A DNA stretch of 64,000 nucleotides from Cheilinus undulatus (Eukaryota > Chordata > Actinopteri > Labriformes > Labridae): positions 35,786,051 through 35,850,050 of the forward strand of contig NC_054872.1 in assembly GCF_018320785.1 (NCBI RefSeq). The letters run 5' to 3'. This document shows positions 1 through 10,734 of this stretch, piece after piece; the first letter of the stretch is position 1, and every line of letters begins with the position of its first letter. The notes beneath the pieces were generated by a model that worked only from the letters and a program-made list of their open reading frames with translations, ran no database searches and was not told the origin of the DNA. Made by a program: the position numbers and the translations under genes.

Positions 1-173
1 GCAAATAAAGTTAGAGCAAAAAAAAAAAAGCTGTTTTTTTAAATGTATATAAGCTGTCATTTTTTTGCCTTGAACCCCTAAAATGTAACAGTTTTTCTAG
101 CTCGGTCTGAGCTTTAAGTCTTTCTACTGACACGAGAGGTGAAATTGTGGCTTTATTTATGTCTATTTGATCT

Positions 174-187
174 CCACTAGGTGGCGG
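174..187 (+). promoter_or_regulatory. CTCF-like motif upstream of TAF12
   Basis: The 14 bases CCACTAGGTGGCGG fit the CTCF core CCASYAGRKGGC at every position, in forward orientation. The site lies about 35 bases upstream of two ETS-like motifs and about 190 bases upstream of the end of the TAF12 noncoding first exon. Motif match only; occupancy is inference. Confidence 0.5.
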
Positions 188-207
188 ACAAGAGGACTTT
201 TACCCCA

Positions 208-236
208 CCGGAAGTAGACGTTAATAAAGCGGAAGT
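208..236 (+). promoter_or_regulatory. TAF12 core promoter with two ETS-like motifs
   Basis: CCGGAAGT at 208-215 and GCGGAAGT at 229-236 are two same-strand GGAA motifs 21 bases apart. Such ETS/GABP sites are typical of TATA-less housekeeping promoters. No TATA box is evident. Transcription probably begins shortly downstream, before the donor at 365. Confidence 0.5.
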
Positions 237-239
237 TGA

Positions 240-364
240 GGGGGAAAATCCTCGCTGAATTTTGTTGTCGTTTAGAAACGATTCTGATACGTCTTTCTGT
301 GGCATATTACTCATTATCTGAGTTAAGACGTCGAACCATGGATAGATAGTGTTTGTTTTACTAG
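240..364 (+). other. TAF12: TAF12 noncoding first exon (start approximate)
   Basis: The sequence ending CTAG at 364 is followed by GTAAGT, a near-perfect splice donor, and the next exon begins after TTTTTCACAG at 846. A short upstream reading frame, ATG GAT AGA TAG (338-349), encodes three residues and sits near the end of this leader exon; it could dampen translation if the transcript starts upstream of it. The 5' end is not determined. Confidence 0.5.
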
Positions 365-989
365 GTAAGTGTGCAATGTAATTCGTAAGTTTAAGATTTG
401 GTATGCATTTAGAGGCTTAGCTTCATTAGCTGCTACTTTTAGCATGTACGGCTACATTCAATGCTTGATAGCTTCTATTTTAACGAAAAAGAAGTCCCAT
501 TGTATTGATGTAGAAATTTTATTACAACGATTTGTTTACTGAAGCGGCACCTTTATCACTTGTACGACGTTTCGAAAACTGTTACTTTGCTCAGTCGTTG
601 TTATGTCAACAAAGCCCGCACAGTAGTCGTACTGCTGGCTTTACGACTGGAAAAATGTAACCGAATGAAATGAAGTCAATAAAAGCGAGATAATTAATTC
701 AACTATACATTTTTTTTTATTTGTGTAGGGACTTGAACTTAAAACAAAGACAAAGAAAAATTAATGTCTTTTTTAAATGTCTGTGTATGAATAATTTAAA
801 TCAAACTGAAGCCTCTGATGCTGACTTTTGTGATTATTTTTCACAGATTTACGGACGAGGTCCCAGCTGAAGATAATCTTTGACCTGTGTATACATCACT
901 GACTGTCATTTTGGACACAAGAAAGGACTGCCAACATTTTGCCTCACGTGAAACTCCAGAGCCCCTCCACCCTGCCTGTTGCTACCAGC

Positions 990-3900
990 ATGGCTAACAG
1001 CACCACGACAGCAGTGAAGGTTATGAATCCTGGTCCTGCTGGTAGAAGTAGTCCAGAGGGATCTCAGGTCAGTTACGTTTTTACAGACAAAGTCCAGACT
1101 CTGTTTACAGATCGGCTGCTGCACAAGGCTTTGATAAGAGTCTCCATTACATGTTCGTGTATTATTCCTAACATGCATAAATCTCACAACTGTTTTGAGT
1201 CTATTCATTTAACCACCATCAAAATAGAAACTACCATTTCTGTCATCCACACGTAAAACACTTAAATCCTTGCAAACTGCTACTAGAGCTTGGCACTGCT
1301 ATTTTGATGAGGAAGTTAAATAAATGGCACAAGGCAACTTTCCACACAACTGTTTGGCATGCACACCTGATCATAAATCCTGAATGAGAAGAGAAACAGA
1401 AAGAGCCATAACAAAGCAAAGAGAATAATCTTTGAAGGGTAAAAATATGCATCTATCTTATATGAGATGTAGGATTAGGCCTAAACTTAATTGATTATAG
1501 CAGTATAGTTTATGCTGCAGTTTTTGGGGAAAAAGAAACTGCTAATTTATATCAGGGTGCTATGCTGCAGTTATTATTACTGTACTTTTTTAAAAACAAT
1601 CTTTCATTGAGAAATAAGTTCAAATAAGATGTTCTACTGTGGATTTTTACAGCGGAATTAAAAATGGCAAAAACTTTACTGTTGTTCAGCAAAATGCTAC
1701 TTCTGGTCCCTGGCATAGATGAAGAATTTAAGAAGTAACAACAGTTAATGAAAAAACATTGATGCTGGCCAAGTTGTTTTTTTCACAATTGCATTGACCC
1801 TGAAAACCCCACACAAAATCAAACCTGGTGTAAAAAGTTATAATTCCCGTACCTGTGACATTTCTATCTTCATTGACTATGGAGAGGAGAGGCAGTCACA
1901 TTCCCTGGTAAATGAACTAAACAGATCAGTTAAAATATAATGTCAAAGAATTTCATACATTCCTAGTGCAAGTAAAGGTACTGATTCATCCTGACTATAG
2001 GCCGTATTGTGACATTTGCTACCACACTGTTGGTACTTAAAACAGCAGCATCGTCAATCAGTCAGAGCATCTGCACATCAACACTACTGTAACTCTGTAA
2101 ACAATACATCTGCTCTCTATCCAGGTGCTCAGTAAGAAGAAACTGCAGGACCTGGTGAGAGAGATCGACCCAAATGAGCAGCTGGATGAAGATGTTGAGG
2201 AGGTCTGTCTCAAGTTTATTCTTACTTCAAATGAACTGTTATGCAGATATACAGATCTTATCCCATTGCCACTGGCACTTAGCCCCAAATCGACGTTTTG
2301 TGCATTCATTTCAAGGGTAGGCCATCCAATTCTTGTTAGAATGGAGATGTAGGATGAAGTGTGAGAGGTGCATTGCCCTTCAATCAAGTGTTAGCTGAGT
2401 GTTCAGAAATCTCCTAGATCCTTGTGAATCATCCACAAAGTTTGAAAACTACAAAAGCAATGTAATGCTATAGTTTAATGTTTCAATGTGACATGGTCCT
2501 TTTGATTTTTACACACAGTCAGAGTGCCCAGATTCATAGTGTTTGCTTACATGGTGTTGCCCATGTCTACTGATGACTTAGCAGGGGCTGAAAGGGTGTT
2601 CCTGTTTCATAGGAGGAAATTTCACCACTGCCCCTTGTACTGTAGCTTTGTTTCAAGGGGCAAGGGGATGCTCAAAAATAAGGGAAAAGTTTAAAACTTA
2701 GAAACTGAACTGAGCCATAATGTATTTTCGCAGTGTGGTGTTAATACACTGCGATACACTTAAGCTGCCCTAAGCTTCTGCTGCATTGGGCAGTTTGAAA
2801 TCTTTATCTTTTAAAGCATGACTGTTTGATGAATGGCTTTAGCAGCTGAACAAGAATGAAGTTTTTTCTGCTGTTTTGAAATGTCACTTTTCTTTCTGAA
2901 CACAGCTGATGTTTTTTTTTTTAAATTGTGTGTCTCTCCTAGATGCTTCTACAGATTGCAGATGACTTTATAGAGAGTGTAGTGACAGCAGCTTGTCAAC
3001 TGGCACGCCATCGTAAGTCTAACACCTTGGAGGTGAAGGATGTTCAGTTACATCTCGGTAAGTTGGTGCTTCTCTGAAGTTTCTTTGGTTCTGCAAGCTC
3101 TTTTTTGGTTGTAACCTCATATAGCTTTAACCATGGACAGGTTTATTGCTTTAAGGCAATAAACTAACGCTGGTGTTAGGCCAAAGACTGGTATCTCCAA
3201 AATGATCACTTTTCAGGGAATGAAAAATTTATAATTTGTAAAAATTATATAAATATGATTTATAAAAACAAAATTAAAATCACGAAAAATTGAGATACAA
3301 GGTTTTAGCCTGATGTCAGTGATAAATAAAATAAATATATGCTCATTATCTGTGACAGATTGGTTCTTCTGTCTCTATACAGACATTTGTATCCCATTTA
3401 ACCTCATAATTACCCACCAATCCACTGTTTTATTTCATTTCAACTACAGATTAACTGATCTATTATCTACCTTACATTCCCAGTTTGGATTGTGGCTCTC
3501 GCTTAAGTCAAAGGCAATGTGGCTCTTGGTAGAATAAGCTTGAGTACCACTGGTCTAACTGTTACAGATACAGGGTGGAACTGTGAAATAGCACTTTAAA
3601 GGGGCACTATGTAGTTTTGGGGAAGACATTTTTGATCAAACAAGAAAAATCTTTTCACGTGTTGGCAAAATTTCTTCAGTTTCATGATGAATAAACTAAA
3701 TAAAAACAGAAGAAAAGCTCCATTTTATACTTGGTGCATATGTAGCAGACCCCGCCACCTCTCTAGTGTCAGTGTTTTGCTGACCTAATTTTCCTCTGAG
3801 AATAGTTGGTTTCATAAGTGACAAAAAAATATTAGTAAAAATAGTAGTATTGTAAATATGAAATTCCTGAGTTTGAATTTCTTCAGAAAACCACCTGGTG

Positions 3901-6577
3901 CAGCTTTCACATTGCACTAATCTGTACAAAGTTAAATATAATTTTCAGTGGGCTAACACATAGCTAATAAATACAGGTTTCTTAAGAAAGAAGTGTTGGG
4001 TATTGCTTTCCACAGTCGTCAGGCAATGGATTTTAGTTCTAAGTATGTTGTGAGCAAAATATATGCACTTGACAGCCAGAAAAAGTACCTCCTAGACAGG
4101 GCAAGTAGGAATTTAGATGGGGCAAGTAGATTTGGGAAGCACTTGCCCTTGAGGGTAGGCAAAAACCTTAACGTTGGACCCTGACCTATTGTCTTAGAAT
4201 TTTGTCCATTAAACGATTAAATCTGATGTTGATATTTGACAGCATTGTATCACATTTTAATTTGTGTGGGTCTTGTGGGGGCTTGGTTTTTTTTAGATTG
4301 AAGTGGGGGGGCTCCAGGGAAAAAAAAGGTTGGGAGCCACTGGCCTACGCTATGGTGAGAAAATACTTCTGTTATGTGGTGCGCCTGGAAATCTGCATTA
4401 CTTCACCTACTCTCTGCTTGTTTATGTACAGTAAACCATGGCCACTGAAACCGAGCACATTCAGGGATGGGAATTGGTTTGATTTTATTGATATTGATGC
4501 CATTATAATTTCTGCTTGTTGATTCAATTCTTCATTATTTCCCTTATCGAATCCTTCCTGGGAATTTTCTTTATGAAAAAGGTAGACTAAAACTAAAATT
4601 TTCTTGAGTCTCTTTCTCTCTGAACAGTGAACAAGATGTATGCCACCTTCAGTAAGAGTCAGTGATAAGCATGCTTTGATTATTGGTTATAATAAACAGT
4701 TTTGATAAGTAAAAATGTGAAGCATCAAGTGCTTGTGAGGTGAAAATGCTAAAATATACAAAAATGATCTTTTATGTTGGAAAGTTTTTAGTTAAAACAA
4801 ACTGCTGTTTGGATATTCAATCTCCGAGCTTTAATTAATAGCTATACAATACAACTGCTAATTTTCTTTAAAACATAAACCTTGAGTATTAATCTAATCT
4901 TTGCATCCCAGATCTCTGGACACATAAAAAGAAATTGAAATCTTCTACAAAATGAACAGTTCTTGAGCAAAAAGATGCATGCCTTGCATAAAATCACTGT
5001 TTGACAAATGTTGCAAATTGAGCTGATCACATCACTTTTTGAGATATGAAGACAGACTTTTTACCACTTAAGTCTGTTTTTGTGACTGTCCGCCATGTTT
5101 ATTTCCTCGACTATACTCTTGTTCATGCTGTGTAGAGATTAAATGAAAATGATGTGGATGGATTGAACTATTTGGAACTGGTTTTTGATTCCCATACCTA
5201 AGTGTACTGTAAAGGAATTGGAGTTGATGGATATTAAGCAACAGTTGATTTACTGCAATTATTGCAAAGAGGGAAGAGACAATAATGTCAGAGGAGATTG
5301 GATGTGCAGCATCTGAATCAGCTGAGGCAAAGGATATTGTTTTTTTTTTTGGTTGGTCCACTGAGAGACGTGGATGCAGGGTACATACCTCTGATGTTTT
5401 CAGATGTCATCTGATTGATTTGCCCCTTTGTTTTTTGTTGTCTGCATCCATGTAGCTCAAACCAGAGTATTCATAATATGTCTGAAACATTACCCAGGGA
5501 CTAGCAGTCAACTGATGCTACCCAGTAGACCAGGCACAGTGCTTGTGGCTGGCTTTGAATTTTTAAGGACATGCACACAAGGCTACGTCCGTGGGACTCT
5601 GCATTGATTCAGGCAAAAAAATAAATATGGTTTGTCTTTGAAAAATTGTGCTCTGGCTAACTTGCAGATTTGAGGTACAAATCTTTCATTTCCAAACCCA
5701 AATATCTCATTTAATTCATGCTTTTTTAAACCTGTGTTCAACTATGTGACTTTCTTTTCACAAAAATGTCAAACGTTCTGAGAATGGAAAATAATAATTT
5801 GTGATAACTGCATGAACCAGGTGCATTGCTTTTTCAAATTCATAAAAAAAATACAGTTGACGTCCCCAGGGGTTGGTTTCACAGGTCCATGTTTTGTGGA
5901 GAAAATAAAAAATCAGCATGCTTGAAATATGAATTACAGAAAAGTTGCCGGTTTCCAGCCTGTGTCTCTTTTGAGGTTGCAAGAATTCACAGGCAGAATA
6001 TGAAAAGGTTCCTGAGAATTTTTCTGACATCTTTAGGGTGACATTGCTCGGGTACATCTCTGCTCCTCTGCTGTTTATACTTCAACATAGAAAGATGTCA
6101 AGTAGAGCAGGTACTCAAAGCAGATGCAGTAATTTACAGTTTGCTCTTTAGGCATGACAGCAATTGCAGTCTTTGGTTATGAAATGCAAGTTATATGTTA
6201 GGATGGCATGAAAGGATCTGGAATAAGAAAATGGCAGATCTTGTATTGAATTTTGTTGTGATGTTATAAAGTATCTAATTTCACTTGAGACATTGACTCA
6301 TGCCAGATGTATCTTTCTGACTCTGTTCACTACTTTTCTCAGAGCGTCAGTGGAACATGTGGATTCCTGGTTATGGTTCAGATGAGATCCGGCCGTTCAA
6401 GAAAGCCTGCACCACAGAGGCTCACAAACAGGTGGGTTATAATACACAGGTAGAAAAAAATTTCCGAATGGTTTTGGATTCTCTTGATATTTAAAAGAAT
6501 AAAGTGACCTCACTCGTTGCTGTTTTTTTCTTTCATTGCAGAGAATGGCGCTGATCCGCAAGACAACCAAAAAGTAG
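990..6577 (+). CDS. TAF12: TFIID subunit 12 (TAF12), five coding exons, 131 aa
   Basis: Coding exons are 990-1067, 2125-2202, 2943-3057, 6343-6431 and 6542-6577; all borders are AG/GT and the total is 396 nt with TAG at 6575. The exon holding the start opens at 847 after TCACAG. The product is the histone-fold subunit that pairs with TAF4 in TFIID and with ADA1 in SAGA, acting in the nucleus in RNA polymerase II initiation. The divergent N-terminus (1-26) is followed by the nearly invariant fold from about residue 27: [20 protein letters not shown], then [13 protein letters not shown] in exon 3 of the coding set, and a C-terminus ending [11 protein letters not shown]. The Met at 990 (MANSTT) corresponds to the internal Met that starts the short mammalian isoform; no in-frame ATG lies upstream in this exon (stop at 900-902), so a longer form would need another exon. 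Identity is secure from family sequence. Confidence 0.96.
3590..4340. repeat. Probable MITE and hAT-end fragments in TAF12 intron
   Basis: The large intron between coding exons 4 and 5 (3058-6342) contains AAAGGGGCACTATGTAG at about 3597, resembling the outer end of a common fish MITE, and GGTTGGGAGCCACTGG at about 4329, resembling a hAT terminus of the CAGTGGTTCCCAACC type. No matching opposite ends were found. The rest of this intron (4340-6342) shows nothing I can name. Confidence 0.25.
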
Positions 6578-6862
6578 CAAGACTAATAAGTTAAACTCAC
6601 TCTGTGCATTGTCTTTTCATTTAGTTTGTCATCATTGTTTTTATTTTTTCTTTAAAACTAGGATTTGTAACTTGGGGGGTGGGTGGGGGGTGATTACTGA
6701 AGATACTGATAAGAGTTTTTTTCTGTCTTTAGACGGTGTTTTCATTGTTATAACCCCCTAACAGTTGAGTGTTTTGCCAGTACCGTCCCCTATTATAAAG
6801 CTCTCGTCTCTGAACCTGTTTTTGTTGTCATTAAGAGAAACCTGGCAGAACTAATTTTTGTC

Positions 6863-6868
6863 AATAAA
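6863..6868 (+). terminator. TAF12 polyadenylation signal AATAAA
   Basis: The first AATAAA lies 286 bases beyond the TAF12 stop, in a GT- and T-rich 3' UTR. A second AATAAA at 7013-7018 is an alternative. Either could end the transcript before the LINE remnant begins. Confidence 0.5.
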
Positions 6869-7079
6869 AAAATACAGAAATATTTCTTCTCTATCGTTGC
6901 TTTTATCCTGTTAACTTGACTATTTTGAAGTAAAACTCAACGACTTATCTCCCTCCTTAAAGAGACATATACACAGTGATTTACAATTGCTCTGTTGCAT
7001 GCTTTTTGTACAAATAAACACGGTAGCTTTAAACATTTGGAGGAAATTTAAAAGATTCCCATGTAGGCTGCCATTGTTG

Positions 7080-7813
7080 TGCATTGCATTCTAGTCAGAC
7101 CTCAGTGCCGCCTTTGACAGGCAGATCTTTGGATAATGCTGGAACAGTTCTAAAATGGTTCAGGTCTTAGAGGACTGTAGTTATTTTATAACAGGCTGGT
7201 TATGATGGGGTATCCCTCAGGAATCAGTTCTTGAACCTCTTCTTTTTAACCTTTAATATGCTTCCATTGGGTCATATTATGCAGAAGAGCAACACTGATT
7301 ACCAAAGTTATGCAGATGATACCCAGATATATGTGGCAATCTCACCTGATGACTACAGCCCCATGGGCTCATTATGCCTCCGATGACTGACTGATGACTG
7401 AAAACTTTCTCCAATCAAATACAGATTTAAGTGCTTATTTTCTAGCTAACAAAGATAAAAGGGGAGTTGTGGATAAACATGTTGCATCTCGAGCGCTAAA
7501 GACGAAAGATGAAGTATGCAGTCTTGGTGTCTTCATAGATTCAGATCTCACCTTTGTCAGCTACATTAAGTCAGTCACTAAAACAGAATTTACCAACTCA
7601 CAAACACTGCCAGCAATTAGAAGATTATATCTAAAAAGATGGTCCACACATTCATCTCCAGTAGGACAAAATATTGTAATGGTCTTCAAACAGGCTTTCC
7701 TTTTCACAGGAAGAAGCAATACAACTACTAACATCACTACCCAGAGTGCATTGCACAACAAGGGCAGCCAAAATGTGAGACTGTGTCAGTGTTCTCAGGC
7801 TGTCGAAATCTAA
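7080..7813 (+). mobile_element. Decayed non-LTR retrotransposon (CR1/L2-like), reverse transcriptase remnant
   Basis: Conceptual translation in shifting frames gives DLSAAFD, a degraded GVPQGSVLGPLLF-type motif (about 7210-7250), then YADDTQIYV (about 7308-7335), the reverse transcriptase catalytic YADD box. LGVFIDSDLTF followed by IKSVTKT (about 7520-7580) is the motif that follows the RT palm in CR1/L2-clade fish LINEs. Stops and frameshifts interrupt it, so it is dead. It lies between the convergent 3' ends of TAF12 and RAB42. The clade call is from motif resemblance only. Confidence 0.75.
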
Positions 7814-10734
7814 TTGGGTTTTTTTCATGCAACATGCATGCTGAAGACGAGTCTTTGTCTGAGAAAGTCTGCATGTCTTAACATGCAGGTTTCCTTTATA
7901 TTAATTATTTTTCTAATAAATGAAGAATTTCTAAAACCAGATTCCTACAGTCTGCCACTTTTATAGTACTCCCTGTTAGGTATATGCTGCTGTTTTGTCA
8001 AGAAATGTCAAAAGTTTATGTAGAAACTTTAAAAAAAAATTTAAAAAATACCCACAGCTATAGTAGAAGAAACAGTCCCCAGAATTTAATTATTCACAGT
8101 GATAAGAAAGAATATAAATGAACCACTGTTATTATAATACACAATGTTTTGGAGAAAAGGTACTGAATACATCAATCAAGATTGTTTTATTTTTTTTTGT
8201 TTATCTTCTACAACAAAATCAGCATTCATTGAAAGTGGTCATTTTTTTCTGTATGACAGTGATTGTCTGCAGCGACACCTGATACCCCAGTGTTTATTAA
8301 AATGTCTTCTACAGTAAATGACCACTTTTGTTCTGGCGTTTCAAGGGATGTCCAAAGCATAATCAGATCAGTGCAGTAGCTGTTCATTTGCAGTTTTTTA
8401 AGGATGTAATTTGATCTGCAGATGCAAAAGTTAACCTATCAAGGAAGCCTTAATCTGATGGTCTCTCAGTAGCTCTGTAAATTGTCGGCTTTGGATTGCA
8501 GGAATAAAAGAGGCTTCTCATCGACCAGATGGAAAGTAATTGCTATGGAAACCTTCCACATCAATTTTGTGTAGTCATATTCAACAATGCCCCTGAGTTT
8601 TTATTCTGATTAATTTCAACACCAGCACCTGAAAACACTCAAAAACGCTTAGCAATTATTTGTGGTGTAACAGAGCCTTTATTTTGGTCTGTCTAAAAAG
8701 ATAAATCCACCTAGCATGATATTTCTTATCTCAACCGGGGTGCGTTCAACAGAAATACTGCCAATCAAGAACAGAACAATACTGAGAAGTATTTCTAACT
8801 TGTGCCAAAATGGAAGAAAAATCTTTTGAAGCATAGTTTCCCTAAACCTTTGGGTATGTGACACCCTTTAATTACCAAAAAAAACTGGTGCTTGAAGCAG
8901 AATATAAAAAGTACAGAGTTGAAAAAAAATATAAAAAATACAAGTTTTCAAAGGCACGTTCACTGGCACTTTTTGGGTATGTCTTAAGTACTTTTAGGCA
9001 ACAGGGACTTTAAGTTCACAGCCATGTGATTGGAGGGCCTCTGAACTGTTTGGGAGGATTATTTCTGCCGGTGTTCTAAACAGAGAAAAGCTGTGATGTC
9101 ATCAGTTCACAGAGGTCATTGAGGAGTGTTTTTTAGTACATGTAATTTTAAGAGTAGATTTTGAAATCAGTACTTTTTCTTCAGTAAGTTTTAACAAGAG
9201 TAACTGAACTTTTTACCTGTGTACAACACTCACTGCTAAACAGTAGCGCATGGCAATAAAATGATTCATCATTTCCTAAAACAGCTGATGTACAGAACAA
9301 AACCTGGAGTGTTCTCAGGGTTAAAACTCCAGAGTTGGTTTTGAATCCCAAAGTGTAATTTCAACTTCATTCTGAGTGAGAAGGTCTTTAGTGTTGAGTT
9401 ATTAACAGTTTTGATCTACACGGTTTAGTGTTATCTTTGTAATGAGTCAACTGATCTAAGATCTGCCTGCCATGATTTCAAATCTGGGGGATGTGTGGGA
9501 GAAGTTTCCCATCATGCCCTTGGGCAGAGTGTTTTAGATATGTTTAGTTATGTTTGGATGTTGCCTGTTGTACACAGATCCCTGCTGAGGTTCTTTTGCC
9601 CATGTTTCTGGTGGATTGCTGTTTTTGATGTGAGACACAATTGCACCATGGGTAAAGTTATATGCAGATTTCCCACTTGGGATTTTAGGTGTTCCTAAGG
9701 CTGGCCACACACTACAGGATTCTAACCCCGATTTGAGGCAAGATTTGCCTCCCCAGACAACTGGGTGTATCCGTAGAGGAGTCTGTTGCAAATGATTATT
9801 TGTCTGAATAATGCTCGTGTGTGGTGTTCAACATAATTATTTTACTGCTCCAAATTGCATCTTAGTCTCCCACACCTTGAGTCGTAAATATCAAACAAGG
9901 TTGTAATGCCTCTGATGGAGTACCCACCACAAGCAATGAGGGCGAGCAGACCAGGTAGCATCACCAGCCGGATCATAGTACTTTCACCGCTCACAACCAT
10001 AAACACAACTGTAGCTTCTTTCCAGTCAGGATTTCATCCCGAGTCTTTCCCTTGTTTTATGATTTTTGCTGATTTATAGACCATTACGTTTACTGTTCTT
10101 CTGTAAATTTTAACACTAGTAACTGCACTTTTACTTGACTTGGGTGGTTGTGTACTTTTTCACCTCTATAATTAGTTCCTTTCCACCCCTGGAACAAACT
10201 TTTTAATTTAACACCAAGTACAGCAGTTAAACAGCTTTTTGAATTTGTCCTGATGCTACAGTAAAATGATAGTGGAGAGCTCTTATATTTCAACACCCAG
10301 TGAGTAAATCCCTCAGCAGTAAATCTGTCAAGATATTTTTATACAAAACAAATGTCAACCTGCTGGTGGTCCTATGATAAGCCAGGGGATCAGCGAAGTC
10401 AGTACAGTATAATCCTCTTATTTTTCACTGTAGATGTCTGTGCAGAATGCCACTGCAGTCCATCTCATATTTTTTAAGTTTTTAAAAGTATTTTAGCTTG
10501 GATAAACGTGATGGATTGCATCTTTCCTAAAAACATTAGTTACAAAAAATAGTTTTCCTAAGGTCAGAACTTTGCAAAACTGTCAAAGCTTTCAAAAGAA
10601 GGTGCAAAAATGCATTTCACATCATCAGTGTCTCATGAGGGTTCAGTTATTACAGTCAAATTCCACAGTAAATCCATTTTTGGTGTTACAGTAACAACAC
10701 TCTGCATGGCTGACTTCTGGTCATGTGATCCACA
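7814..10734. other. Intergenic DNA between TAF12 and RAB42
   Basis: AT-rich sequence without a supportable gene. At about 9700 the text GGCTGGCCACACACTACAGG resembles the outer end of a Harbinger-type MITE, but I could not find a partner. The RAB42 3' UTR should occupy the right end; a minus-strand ATTAAA at about 10207-10202 is the only weak poly(A) signal seen. Open frames here are short and unlike any family I know. Confidence 0.4.

Noticed and set aside
7394-7813. 139-codon plus-strand frame read as a gene
   Set aside because: Its middle matches the post-RT tail of a LINE and the upstream YADD box lies in another frame, so it is part of a dead retrotransposon.
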